From: JBOGNO01 sp050747245
GTDB taxonomy: Bacteria > Acidobacteriota > Terriglobia > Acidiferrales > UBA7541
Reading direction: 5' to 3'
NCBI GenBank assembly: GCA_050747245.1
Contig: JBOGNO010000011.1
Coordinates: forward strand, 62,001-126,000
DNA length: 64,000 nucleotides
Below the pieces are notes generated by a model, which did not search any database, was not told the DNA's origin, and worked only from the letters and a program-made list of their open reading frames with translations. The stretch's first letter is position 1. The number at the start of each line of letters is the position of its first letter. Both the position numbers and the translations under genes were made by a program. Shown here piece by piece: positions 1-7,891 of this stretch.

Positions 1-271
1 ATTTCGCCATGACGCCGACAATCAAGCCGCCGATCACCGGTATCAAGATGATCCATGCGCCCAGCGCCGTATTCTCGGGGCTGCGAAAGTGAAATGACCA
101 TTCGTGGTAGTACGCCAGATTGGTGAACAAGCCGATCAGGTCATAGAGCACGTAGGCAATCAATCCGGCTAAAATGCCGACAGCCGCCGCCATTACTGAG
201 ATGAAGCCGACGCGAAATCCCTCGGCCGTGTGCCCGCTTTCTGGAATCGTTCTTGCAGCTCTTCTTGCCAA
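1..271 (-). CDS. ClC-family chloride channel, N-terminal part (runs off the left edge)
   Basis: The minus-strand frame is open from the window edge and encodes the start of an integral membrane protein. After a basic leader it reads a hydrophobic helix (FISVMAAAVGILAGL), a loop containing HEWSFH, and a second segment ending IPVIGGLIVGVMAK. The GGLIVGVMAK stretch is typical of the first pore helices of ClC chloride channels/antiporters. I chose the TTG at 271, which has a good GGGGAG ribosome site 6 nt upstream. A TTG at 294 and an ATG at 193 are alternatives. The frame is closed by a TGA upstream of 294, so the 5' end lies in this window. It would act in the inner membrane in anion transport. 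The C-terminal part, including most selectivity residues, is outside the window, so the family call rests on the N-terminus only. Confidence 0.6.
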   Translation of the reverse strand, partial: MARRAARTIPESGHTAEGFRVGFISVMAAAVGILAGLIAYVLYDLIGLFTNLAYYHEWSFHFRSPENTALGAWIILIPVIGGLIVGVMAK

Positions 272-336
272 ATCTTTCTCCCCTTGCTCTTCAAACTAGG
301 GCTGCGCCCGCTCCTCCGAATTCAATCGCACTCCGT

Positions 337-822
337 CTATCTTCCGTGCGTCCTTAACGAATCGCCTCGCGAAGAATATGCGCGGCCTCTTCCCCGCGCT
401 GAGTGGCGCATCGCCGCTTTGAGCGCTCGTAGCAGCGCGGGCCCCGCCGTGCGAAGTTCTGCCGTGTGCGTCGCCGTCAGCTTATGGAGAATGGCTTCCC
501 CCGCCCGCGTGACGTGCAGCAACACCTCGCGGCGATCCGACCGGCTTCTTGTCCGTCGCGCCAGACCGCGCCGTTCCAGCCTGTCCAGCAGCTCGACCGC
601 GCTGTGGTGCTGTGTTTGCAGCCGCTCTGCAAGCGCCCTGACTGTCGGCTCACGGTCAGCGGGCAATCCCTTCAGCGCCAGCAAGGCTTGATGTTGTTGC
701 GGCTCGAGGCCTGCATTTTGCGCCGCCTGTTCGCTAAAAATCAGGAATCGCCGGATTTGAAACCGCAGCCCTGCGAGAGCCCGATAGTCGACTGACTCGC
801 GCGCGTTCCTCTTGCTTTTCAT
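337..822 (-). CDS. MarR-family transcriptional regulator
   Basis: A 161-residue protein with the winged-helix layout of the MarR family. There is an N-terminal dimerisation helix (RALAGLRFQIRRFLIFSEQA), a middle LLALKGLP segment, a recognition helix region (TVRALAERLQTQHHSAVELL) and a basic wing (RRTRSRSDRREVLLHVT). The family usually represses neighbouring genes and itself, and is relieved by phenolic or oxidative ligands. The frame runs further upstream, but the ATG at 822 is chosen because it gives the family's normal length and sits 6 nt after a perfect TATAAT box. This suggests a leaderless or nearly leaderless mRNA. An inverted repeat lies inside that promoter, so autoregulation is likely. 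The GNAT gene lies 77 bp upstream and the ClC gene 65 bp downstream, both on the same strand, so either could be a target. The ligand is unknown. Confidence 0.85.
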   Translation of the reverse strand: MKSKRNARESVDYRALAGLRFQIRRFLIFSEQAAQNAGLEPQQHQALLALKGLPADREPTVRALAERLQTQHHSAVELLDRLERRGLARRTRSRSDRREVLLHVTRAGEAILHKLTATHTAELRTAGPALLRALKAAMRHSARGRGRAYSSRGDSLRTHGR

Positions 823-828
823 ATTGAC

Positions 829-858
829 ATTATATCGTGACACGACATAAAGAGACAA
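829..858 (-). promoter_or_regulatory. Sigma70-type promoter of the MarR gene with an embedded operator-like palindrome
   Basis: Read on the minus strand there is a -35 box TTGTCT (858-853), an 18 bp spacer and a perfect -10 box TATAAT (834-829), with the MarR ATG 6 nt further on. Inside the spacer, at 835-845, lies the perfect palindrome TCGTG-A-CACGA. A dyad between the two promoter boxes is the usual place for a MarR repressor to act. The boxes and dyad are seen directly; the assignment to MarR is inferred. Confidence 0.7.
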
Positions 859-899
859 TCGCAGGGAAGACTTGTGAGTGCTTCGAAGTGAATATTGTT

Positions 900-1358
900 T
901 CAGGAATCGCAAATCCGCTTGCGGAAAGCCTTCTGCGTCTTGTAGTGCTCGTAACCGAGCCGCGCGTAGAACGCGTGCGCTGCCTCGCGAAGGACATTCG
1001 ACCGCAGGTTGATTAGTTTGCACCCACGTTTCCGTCCCCATTCCTCCGCTTGTTTCATCAACTCTTCTCCCACGCCTTTGCGCCTCGATTTATCCGCTAC
1101 CACCAGTCCTGCTACTTCCACCCGCGCGTCGGATTCCGCCGTGATCATCACCATTACATCCACGTAGCCTAGAATCTCTCCGCCGCGTGCTTCCGCGACG
1201 AACACGTCGTGGTCCTTCGTCGCGGCAATCTCCTTCAGCCGGTGCTCGATTTCCGCCCGTGTCGCCGCATATCCCAATTGCCCCGCCAGCGCTGCCACCG
1301 CCGCGAAATCCGCGCGTCGCACACCGCGGATCGTGAATTCATTTCCTTCCCGTGCCAT
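900..1358 (-). CDS. GNAT-family N-acetyltransferase
   Basis: A 152-residue single-domain GNAT protein. The acetyl-CoA-binding motif A is visible as VEVAGLVVADKSRRKGVGEE, containing the R/Q-x-x-G-x-G/A pattern as RRKGVG. It is followed by motif B (AHAFYARLGYEHYKTQKAF). Such enzymes transfer an acetyl group to an amine on a small molecule, antibiotic or protein; the substrate cannot be read from the sequence. It lies 18 nt downstream of dtd on the same strand, so the two are probably co-transcribed. The MarR gene follows with its own promoter. The length is complete for the family and no key residue looks missing. Confidence 0.85.
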   Translation of the reverse strand: MAREGNEFTIRGVRRADFAAVAALAGQLGYAATRAEIEHRLKEIAATKDHDVFVAEARGGEILGYVDVMVMITAESDARVEVAGLVVADKSRRKGVGEELMKQAEEWGRKRGCKLINLRSNVLREAAHAFYARLGYEHYKTQKAFRKRICDS

Positions 1359-1376
1359 CGCTATTTCTCGTCTTCC

Positions 1377-1826
1377 TCAGAATGTTTTGTCGGAATCGAG
1401 CAGTATCGTCACCGGGCCGTCGTTCGTGAGCTCCAGGGACATTCGCTCTTGAAACACTCCCGTCGCAACGCGCACTCCAAGTTCCCTCAGCGCTTTCACA
1501 AATTCCTCGTAGAGCTTCTTCCCCACATCTGTTGGCGCTGCTTGAACAAAGCTCGGCCTGCGCTGGCCGCGTGCGTCGCCATAAAGCGTGAATTGCGAAA
1601 CTACCAGTGCTTCGCCTTGCGTCTCCTCCAGCGAGCGGTTCATTTTCCCCTGTTCATCGTCGAAAATGCGTAAATGAAAAACTTTATCCGCCATTGTCGT
1701 CGCCACCGCCGCAGTATCTTCTCGCCCCACGGCCACTAGCACCGCTACTCCCGCTGCTATTTCTCCCGCGAGTTTTCCTCCGGCGAATACTCGCGCTCGG
1801 CTCACGCGTTGCACCACTACACGCAA
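1377..1826 (-). CDS. dtd: D-aminoacyl-tRNA deacylase
   Basis: This enzyme hydrolyses D-aminoacyl-tRNAs (and glycyl-tRNA-Ala) and so protects translation from D-amino acids. The hallmark motifs are present: the N-terminus RVVVQRVSRARV, the central SQFTLYGDARGQRRPSF and the C-terminal GPVTILLDSD that corresponds to the cross-subunit Gly-Pro motif. I chose the TTG at 1826 because it places the initiator directly before RVVVQRV, as in the family, gives 149 residues, and has GAGGAG 5 nt upstream. The ATG at 1847 would add seven residues with no ribosome site. The GNAT gene follows after 18 nt, probably in one transcript. The kinase gene at 2014 is divergent. Confidence 0.93.
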   Translation of the reverse strand: MRVVVQRVSRARVFAGGKLAGEIAAGVAVLVAVGREDTAAVATTMADKVFHLRIFDDEQGKMNRSLEETQGEALVVSQFTLYGDARGQRRPSFVQAAPTDVGKKLYEEFVKALRELGVRVATGVFQERMSLELTNDGPVTILLDSDKTF

Positions 1827-2013
1827 TTGCACTCCTCGGCTTTTCATTTGCTGCTGAGAAGCTCGAATTCTGCTGAGCAACAAGTTTAAGCGACCGCTGC
1901 ACGCGAGACAATTGGTGTGACCTCCGCGTGTCTTCCACCCGCCCCAATTCAGACAGTTTCGTTCGGCGAAAAATTATGCTAGAAGAGAAGTTCAATTTTA
2001 CCTGGAGAAAATT

Positions 2014-2592
2014 TTGAAGCTCGCACTCATCGGGACCCACGGCGTTGGCAAGACCACACTCGCGTATGAACTTTGCTCTCTCCTGAAGAAATCTGATTGC
2101 AATGTCGAGCTGGTCACCGAACTCGCTCGCCAGTCTCCCTTTCCCGTCAACGCTGCCACCACGCTCGAAGGCCAGCTCTGGATTTTGCACGCTCAGATTG
2201 CCGGAGAGCTGGATGCCGCGCGCCGCGCTCCGCACGTAATTTGCGATCGCTCCGTTCTGGATAACTACTGCTATCTCGTCAATAAATTCGGCCGTCAGCC
2301 GCAGCTCGAATCCTGGCTCGCCTGGTGGATGGAATCCTACGATTGGCTGGTCGGCGTGCCGCCGCTCGCCGGCGGAATTCAGCCGGATGGATTTCGCTCC
2401 GAGGACTCTGCGTTCCAGCGCCGCATCCACGACCTACTTGTCCAGATGCTTTCTGAGACTCCGTTCCGCGCCTTGGGCCCGCGCGTCCTCTGGCTCGAAG
2501 CGAGCGAGCGCAGCTTTTGGGGCGAGCAAATTTTCGCAGCTTCGTCCTCCTCTTTCCACGCCGTCTCACAAGCCCACAGTTCCGGCAGGTAG
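2014..2592 (+). CDS. P-loop ATPase/kinase of the NadR/AAA_28-like type
   Basis: A 192-residue P-loop protein starting at TTG 2014 with GGAG 6 nt upstream. The Walker A is GTHGVGKTT at residues 7-15. Further features are a Walker B-like region ending in CDRSVLDNYCYL and a lid-like segment rich in aromatic residues (WLAWWMESYDWL). This arrangement resembles the nucleoside/nicotinamide-riboside kinase-like domain of NadR and related AAA_28 ATPases, so a small-molecule kinase is the best guess. The phosphate acceptor is unknown. The stop codon is followed after 3 nt by the GTG start of the MFS transporter, which implies translational coupling and a possible link between uptake and phosphorylation. 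The C-terminal 20 residues are Ser-rich and not conserved-looking. Confidence 0.65.
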   Translation: MKLALIGTHGVGKTTLAYELCSLLKKSDCNVELVTELARQSPFPVNAATTLEGQLWILHAQIAGELDAARRAPHVICDRSVLDNYCYLVNKFGRQPQLESWLAWWMESYDWLVGVPPLAGGIQPDGFRSEDSAFQRRIHDLLVQMLSETPFRALGPRVLWLEASERSFWGEQIFAASSSSFHAVSQAHSSGR

Positions 2593-2595
2593 CGC

Positions 2596-3813
2596 GTGCC
2601 TTCTCGGGCCGAAGCGAATCGCTCTGTCGCTTCTCTTCCGCCTGCCGATTCGCGCTGGATGACGCGCGGCGTTCTCGGAATCGGTCTCTCAAGTTTGTTC
2701 AGCGACTGGGGCCACGAGGCCGGCACATCCGTCCTTCCTGTTTTTCTCGCCACCCTTGGCGCCCCACCCTTCGTCTTGGGAGTGATCGAAGGAGTTTCCG
2801 ACGGCCTTTCGAGTTTCGCCAAACTCGCGGGCGGCTGGCTCGCCGACCGGCCCCATTGGCGCAAGCCTGTTGCCGTGGCGGGCTATGTCGCGACAGGACT
2901 TTCCACGTTTGCGTATGCCTTCGCTCATTCCTGGCCGATGGTCCTCCTGTTTCGCGCCCTGGGTTGGACCGGCCGCGGCGGTCGGGGGCCAGCCAAGAAT
3001 TCGCTCCTCGCCGATTCTGTCGCGCCGCATCAGCTCGGCCGCGCCTTTGGCTTCGAGCGCGCCATGGATACTCTCGGTGCTGTCTTCGGCCCGCTGTCGG
3101 CCGCGGCTCTGGTTGGCTTTCTGTCCATTCGCTCCACTCTCAAGTGGACCCTCGTCCCGGGCCTTGCCGCTGCCCTCGCCTTTTTCCTCCTCGTTCCTGC
3201 GGGAAAGCGGCCCGAGCATCACCAGTCCGTTAGCTTCTTCGCCAGCTTGCGTCAATTTCCTCCGCAATTTCGTCACTATCTGATTGGCGTCTTTGTTTTC
3301 GGCTTGGGCGATTTTGCTCACACCCTGCTCATTCTTCGCGCCGTGCAGATTTTATCTCCGCATTACGGCCCCGTGCGCGCCGGAGCGATGGCCGTGGCTC
3401 TCTATACGTTTCACAATGTCGTCTACGCCGTCGTTTCCTATCCCGTGGGAGTGCTTGCCGATCGCATCGGCAAGCGCGGCTTACTCGGAGCGGGCTATCT
3501 GATTTCCGCGGCGATGTGCGTTGGATTTATTTTTTCTCCCCCGCGGATACTGGCTCTCGGCGGCCTCTTTCTGCTCGGCGGCGCATATTTCGCCATTGAA
3601 GATACGCTCGAGAATGCCATGACCGCTGATTTGCTTCCGCCGGAAATTCGCGGCACGGGATTTGGAGTGCTCGCAACCGCCAATGGTGTGGGTGACTTCG
3701 TCTCCAGTATTGCGGTGGGGTTCCTGTGGTCGAGCGTGAGTCCGGGTGCGGGGTTTCTTTACGCGGCCCTGTTCAGTCTCTTGGGCGCGATCTTGATCTT
3801 GCGCTGGCGCTGA
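2596..3813 (+). CDS. MFS transporter
   Basis: A 405-residue polytopic membrane protein with about 12 hydrophobic segments. It begins with LGIGLSSLFSDWGHEAGTS and carries the MFS loop 2-3 signature region (GGWLADRPHWRKP) and a mirrored LADRIGKRG loop after helix 8. The pattern fits drug/metabolite exporters of the major facilitator superfamily; the substrate is not predictable. The annotated GTG at 2596 lies 3 nt after the upstream kinase stop. An ATG at 2659 (MTRGVLGIG) would also give a complete transporter and may be the true start. Its 3' end overlaps the convergent fpg gene by 55 bp, an unusual tail-to-tail overlap. Confidence 0.82.
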   Translation: MPSRAEANRSVASLPPADSRWMTRGVLGIGLSSLFSDWGHEAGTSVLPVFLATLGAPPFVLGVIEGVSDGLSSFAKLAGGWLADRPHWRKPVAVAGYVATGLSTFAYAFAHSWPMVLLFRALGWTGRGGRGPAKNSLLADSVAPHQLGRAFGFERAMDTLGAVFGPLSAAALVGFLSIRSTLKWTLVPGLAAALAFFLLVPAGKRPEHHQSVSFFASLRQFPPQFRHYLIGVFVFGLGDFAHTLLILRAVQILSPHYGPVRAGAMAVALYTFHNVVYAVVSYPVGVLADRIGKRGLLGAGYLISAAMCVGFIFSPPRILALGGLFLLGGAYFAIEDTLENAMTADLLPPEIRGTGFGVLATANGVGDFVSSIAVGFLWSSVSPGAGFLYAALFSLLGAILILRWR

Positions 3814-4664
3814 CCCTTGCGTCGCGTTTTCTGCCGGGGTGCTCGCTGGCATTTTCCGCAATAGAAGCTGCTCCGTCCCGCCACAATCGCTCGCTTGATG
3901 GCGCTGCCGCATCGCGGGCAGCCCTTGCCTTCGCGTCCATACGCGCGGTGCCGCAATTGAAATTCGCCCGGCGCTCCCGCGGCGTCCACGAAATCCGATA
4001 TTGATGACCCGCCAAGCCGGATCGCCTCCGAAAGAATTTTCTGTACGGCGCTGCGTAAGTGCGCGATTTCATCTCGCCGGAGGTGCGCGCCCAGCCTCAT
4101 CGGATGAATTCGCGCGCGCCATAGACTCTCATCCGCGTAAATGTTTCCGATTCCGCGCAAGACGCTCTGATCCAGCAGCAGCGCCTTAATCCGCGCGCGG
4201 CGCTTCGCGATTCGCTCGCAGAAATCCGCTTTTGTAATTTCGAGCGGCTCGGCGCCAAGTTTTCCCAGAATCGTTTCGCGCTCGGCTCTCCGCACCAGCG
4301 CCATGCGCCCAAATCTCCGGGGGTCCGTGTACCGCAACTCGCGCGCGTCGTTCAGCCCAAAAACAATGTGCGTGTGCGCCGCAACCTCATCCTCTTTGTC
4401 GCAAACGCGGAGTCGCCCCGTCATTCCCAGGTGAACAAAGAGACTCAGCGGTGACTGATTCGCCTCTGCGCGCTCCAGCATCAACTCCAGAAATTTTCCG
4501 TGTCGTTGGACGCTTCCAATCGCGCATCCCGGCGCAAGCTCCGCAATCTCGCCGGGATTATCAACGAAGTCCGTCTTGCCCATCTCGACGCGCAAGATTC
4601 GCCGTCCCGCGAGCAAGGGTCTGAGGCTGCGGCAAACCGTCTCGACTTCGGGCAACTCGGGCAC
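3759..4664 (-). CDS. mutM: Formamidopyrimidine-DNA glycosylase
   Basis: A base-excision repair enzyme that removes 8-oxoguanine and ring-opened purines and nicks the abasic site. The GTG start at 4664 puts the catalytic PELPEVET directly after the initiator, as the mechanism requires (N-terminal proline as nucleophile). The helix-two-turn-helix region reads LLLDQSVLRGIGNIYADESL, and the C-terminal zinc finger CPRCG...CGKCQ closes the domain. The protein is 301 residues, slightly long owing to a strongly basic tail (RQKTRRKGQRQRKIKIAPKR). Codons upstream of 4664 stay open to 4721 but would bury the catalytic proline, so they are rejected. The gene overlaps the 3' end of the MFS gene on the opposite strand. 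Confidence 0.95.
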   Translation of the reverse strand: MPELPEVETVCRSLRPLLAGRRILRVEMGKTDFVDNPGEIAELAPGCAIGSVQRHGKFLELMLERAEANQSPLSLFVHLGMTGRLRVCDKEDEVAAHTHIVFGLNDARELRYTDPRRFGRMALVRRAERETILGKLGAEPLEITKADFCERIAKRRARIKALLLDQSVLRGIGNIYADESLWRARIHPMRLGAHLRRDEIAHLRSAVQKILSEAIRLGGSSISDFVDAAGAPGEFQLRHRAYGREGKGCPRCGSAIKRAIVAGRSSFYCGKCQRAPRQKTRRKGQRQRKIKIAPKRLNRAA

Positions 4665-4790
4665 GAATCTCTCTCCCGAAAAAGATACCACACTGGCCCG
4701 CACCATTTCTGTGTTCGGCAATTTCTCGGCGCTTCAGATTTTGCTGTGTTACAGTCTGGCGTTTTCCAGTTTCCTTGCGGAGGAGAATCC

Positions 4791-6029
4791 ATGCGATTTC
4801 ATCTTCTGATTGTTTTTTTGCTGGCCTCGATTCCGGCGAGCGCACAGACCATTGCGATCCGCGCAGGCTACGTCATTGATCCCGCGAACGGCACAGTCGC
4901 CAAGAATCAGATTATTCTGGTGAAGGACAAGAAGATCGCAGAAATAGGCCCCAATGTCACCATTCCCAAAGACGCCCAGGTTGTGGATCTATCCAGTGAA
5001 TGGGTAATGCCCGGCATCATGGACGCGCATACCCACGTAACTTTTGGTGTCCAGTATTTCCGCGATGAGACCAATAATTATCTTCAGGAGGGCACGGGCT
5101 TCCGATCGCTCCGTGGCTTGCACACCGCACAGATTCTTTTGAATGCAGGCATCACCACGGTGCGCGACGTTGGCAATGACGCCAATTTCGCGGCCGTGGA
5201 TTTGCGCAATGCTATTGCTCGCGGCTGGTTTGTCGGCCCGACCATCCTCACGGCCGGCAAAATCATCGCGCCGTTCGGCGGCCAGACATTTGGCATCCCG
5301 CCCGAAATGGGCCCCTTCTGGCACTATGAATACTACGATGCCGACAGCCCGGAAGAAATTCGCAAAGCCATTCGCGAAGACATCTATTACGGTGCTGATC
5401 TCATCAAGCTCGTCGCGGACAACAATCCTTACCCCTACTCACTCGAGGAAATTCGCGCAGCCGTGGACGAAGCGCACCACGCCGGGCGCGCCGTTGCCGT
5501 GCACGTGTTCGGCGGTGAAGCCGCGGACAACGTTATCGCCGGCGGCGTAGATTCCATCGAGCACGGATTTTTTCTGACCGACGCCCAGTTGAAACTGATG
5601 AAGGAAAAAGGCATTTTCCTCGTGGGCACGGATTTCCCGGAAGCCCACTTCGAAAAGGGAGGAGTCTCACAGGCCAAAGAAATCTCCAAGGCAATCATCG
5701 ACCGCCTCTCGAGAGCCTACAAAATCGGAGTGAAGATGGGTTTTGCAACGGACACCGTGACGGACCTCCCGGACGAAACTCGCGCCGACATGACCTGGGA
5801 TTACTTGGCCGTCTGGCGCGCTGCTGGTGTCCCTCCCGCCGAAATTCTGAAGTGCATGACCACCAACGATGCCGCACTGCTGCGAATCGAAAAACAGCGC
5901 GGAGCCATTGCCACGGGGTTTTACGCGGATATCATCGCCATGCCACAGAGCCCGCTCGAAAACATCGAGTCACTTCGCAAAATCAATTTCGTCATGAAGA
6001 ACGGCGCCATCGTGCGGAAACCCAACTAG
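4791..6029 (+). CDS. Secreted metal-dependent amidohydrolase
   Basis: A 412-residue protein starting at ATG 4791 with GGAGGAG 5 nt upstream. A signal peptide (LLIVFLLASIPASAQ) directs it out of the cytoplasm. The amidohydrolase superfamily metal sites are visible: DAHTHVTFG after strand 1, AVHVFGGEA and SIEHGFFLTD in the middle, and GFATDTVTD near the C-terminus; the last carries the catalytic aspartate. Members of this imidazolonepropionase/prolidase-like group hydrolyse amides, dipeptides or cyclic imides; the substrate here is not known. The open frame extends upstream to 4500 but that part overlaps mutM on the other strand and lacks a ribosome site. Confidence 0.88.
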   Translation: MRFHLLIVFLLASIPASAQTIAIRAGYVIDPANGTVAKNQIILVKDKKIAEIGPNVTIPKDAQVVDLSSEWVMPGIMDAHTHVTFGVQYFRDETNNYLQEGTGFRSLRGLHTAQILLNAGITTVRDVGNDANFAAVDLRNAIARGWFVGPTILTAGKIIAPFGGQTFGIPPEMGPFWHYEYYDADSPEEIRKAIREDIYYGADLIKLVADNNPYPYSLEEIRAAVDEAHHAGRAVAVHVFGGEAADNVIAGGVDSIEHGFFLTDAQLKLMKEKGIFLVGTDFPEAHFEKGGVSQAKEISKAIIDRLSRAYKIGVKMGFATDTVTDLPDETRADMTWDYLAVWRAAGVPPAEILKCMTTNDAALLRIEKQRGAIATGFYADIIAMPQSPLENIESLRKINFVMKNGAIVRKPN

Positions 6030-6081
6030 CGCCAATCACTTTCGATATCAGAGCAGGTTTCGAACCTGTTTTCGTTCGCGC

Positions 6082-6906
6082 TTATTTTTGCGACACCAGC
6101 GCAAACACTCGGCACGCTCCGCCCGACCCGCCTTCGAGCTTAATGGGCGCGGCGATCAAAAATGCTCCCGTTTCAGGCAATTGGTCGAGATTCGCAAGAT
6201 TTTCCAAGTTGTAGAGCCCCGCAGGCAAGTCCACATGATGCACTTCAAAATTTTGTGAAGCCCCGTAATCCACGCTCAGCGTGTCGATCCCGATTCCGCT
6301 GGCCCCGCGTTCCATGATCAGTTTTGCCGCGGCCACCGAGAATCCCGGAAAATGCATCACTCCCTTTTCGTCCATATTGCGGTAACGCGCCTCGTCCGGC
6401 CAGCGCGAAGCCCAGCCCGTCCGTAGCAGAACGATCGCGCCGCGCGGAATCCTCCCGTGCAGCGCTTCCCATTTTTCTACGCGCGTCGTTTCCAGTCGGT
6501 AATCCGAATTCTGGTTGGCCTCTTCTCTCACGTCAATCACCGCCGCCGGCCCAAAAAAATTATTCACTGGCAATTGGTCTAGCGTGACAGAGCTGCCAGG
6601 AAAATGCGCCGGCGCGTCCATGTGCGTCCCATAGTGCTCGAGCATCCAAAAACTCCGCGTGAAGTAGCCGTTTTTCTCGATCGTCGCGTTCGCTGTCGCT
6701 TCGAATGTGCGCGAGTCTCCCGGCCACGCGGGCATTTTCCCGTTGATGGCGTAGCTCATGTCTACGACGCGCGTCGTGCCCGTGGCAATTCCCGCGAGCA
6801 AATCCGCTTTTTTCGCGGGCGTTTTCTTTTGCGCGAATGTCACCGTCAGCGCCATCGCCACGAGCGCCGCCAGCGCCATCATCATTCGCATCGAGCGCTT
6901 TTCCAT
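6082..6906 (-). CDS. Secreted cyclase-family (kynurenine-formamidase-like) hydrolase
   Basis: A 274-residue protein with an N-terminal signal peptide (MMMALAALVAMALTVTFAQ). Its metal-binding signature HYGTHMDAPAHF matches the HxGTHxDxPxHF motif of the cyclase family (PF04199), which includes kynurenine formamidase and polyketide cyclases. Later landmarks are GAIVLLRTGWASRW and GIGIDTLSVDYG. The start ATG at 6906 has GGGAGGAG 3 nt upstream. Hydrolysis of an amide or lactone in the periplasm is likely, but the substrate is not identifiable. It is convergent with the secreted amidohydrolase 52 bp away; the two may act on related compounds, but only proximity suggests this. Confidence 0.85.
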   Translation of the reverse strand: MEKRSMRMMMALAALVAMALTVTFAQKKTPAKKADLLAGIATGTTRVVDMSYAINGKMPAWPGDSRTFEATANATIEKNGYFTRSFWMLEHYGTHMDAPAHFPGSSVTLDQLPVNNFFGPAAVIDVREEANQNSDYRLETTRVEKWEALHGRIPRGAIVLLRTGWASRWPDEARYRNMDEKGVMHFPGFSVAAAKLIMERGASGIGIDTLSVDYGASQNFEVHHVDLPAGLYNLENLANLDQLPETGAFLIAAPIKLEGGSGGACRVFALVSQK

Positions 6907-6996
6907 TTTCTCCTCCCGGATAATTTCAAGTTTTCGCGTTGCTCGGCGTGCGGCGTTGCGTTCACTAATTCCATGCTCGCTGAATTTTCTGGCCGC

Positions 6997-7461
6997 TTAC
7001 GGCAGAGGCATTCCGGGCTGCGCCACGATTCCCGCCAGTCGCAGAATTTCCTGATATTCCTCTTCGGTGAGCGCGCAAATCGTCATGCGCGTATTCTTGA
7101 GGAACCTCACCTTGCGCAGCGCTTTGTCCTCGCGCATTTCGTCGAGCGGAACTTGCCGCGGCAGCCGCTCGAACGCTCGCAGGTCCATCACCAGTTTTTT
7201 CTCTTCGGGGTCGTTGGGGTCGAGGTAGGGATCCCGCGTCACTTCGGCGATCGCGTACAGCGCGTGTTCCGGCTTGCTGTGGTAGCAAAGTACGCGGTCG
7301 CCCCGATGAATTATTTTCAGCGTACGCAGCGTGCCGGGTTTGTTCCCGGCATGCCGCCACATTTCTTTGCCTTTTACGAAGAGTGTATCCCAGTGATAGA
7401 TACGGGGATCCACCGCCAGCAGCCACCTGCGCGGTTTGGATGGGGGGTGCGTCTGCGTCAT
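6997..7461 (-). CDS. EVE-domain protein
   Basis: A 154-residue protein consisting of one EVE domain (PUA-like fold). Diagnostic parts are RRWLLAVDPRIYHWDTLF at the N-terminus, IHRGDRVLCYHS in the middle and LRKVRFLKNTRMTICALTEE near the end. EVE domains bind modified bases in DNA or RNA and occur both in housekeeping settings and beside restriction systems. Here it sits about 1.7 kb from the methyltransferase/HNH block, on the other side of nuoB, so a functional link is possible but unsupported. The Rieske gene lies downstream of nuoB on the same strand, about 90 bp upstream of this gene. No odd features. Confidence 0.88.
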   Translation of the reverse strand: MTQTHPPSKPRRWLLAVDPRIYHWDTLFVKGKEMWRHAGNKPGTLRTLKIIHRGDRVLCYHSKPEHALYAIAEVTRDPYLDPNDPEEKKLVMDLRAFERLPRQVPLDEMREDKALRKVRFLKNTRMTICALTEEEYQEILRLAGIVAQPGMPLP

Positions 7462-7553
7462 CGGGACGATTTGTCGGGCGCACTATACACGCCCTGCCGC
7501 GGAAAGGGGAGAGCCAAAACCAAGAATCTTTTGCGCGTGTTTTTCTCGCGGAT

Positions 7554-7859
7554 TCAGCCGGCGTCTACGAAGATATCGTCGCCGCGAAGTTCGATGGCAT
7601 ACTTCTCGACGCCTAGGGCCGGGTTGGCGAGGACTTTCCCGGTGGTGACGTCGTACTGCCAGCCATGCCACGGGCAGGTCACGCAAGTTCCGTTGAGCTC
7701 GCCTTGCCCCAGCGGTCCGCCGCGATGGAGGCATACATTGTTGATTGCAAATAGGTTACCGCCAACATTCGCCACCGCTACGGTCTTGCCATTGAGCTGG
7801 AATTCGCGGATAGTTCCTTCCGGGACTTCCTCTTTCTTCGCCGCGCGTATCCACGCCAT
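7554..7859 (-). CDS. Rieske [2Fe-2S] ferredoxin-like protein
   Basis: A 101-residue single-domain Rieske protein. The cluster ligands are in two boxes, CLHRGGPLGQG and CPWHGWQYD, giving the two Cys and two His of a Rieske centre. The rest is the usual small beta barrel (GKTVAVANVGGNLFAINN at the N-terminal side). No signal peptide or membrane anchor is visible, so it is a soluble electron carrier like the ferredoxins of dioxygenases or NirD-type proteins. It follows nuoB by 32 nt on the same strand and is probably co-transcribed. That pairing is unusual and hints at electron transfer to or from a complex I-type module, which is an inference. Confidence 0.93.
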   Translation of the reverse strand: MAWIRAAKKEEVPEGTIREFQLNGKTVAVANVGGNLFAINNVCLHRGGPLGQGELNGTCVTCPWHGWQYDVTTGKVLANPALGVEKYAIELRGDDIFVDAG

Positions 7860-7891
7860 CCCGGGACTCCTCGCTCATTTCTGCCTTCCGC

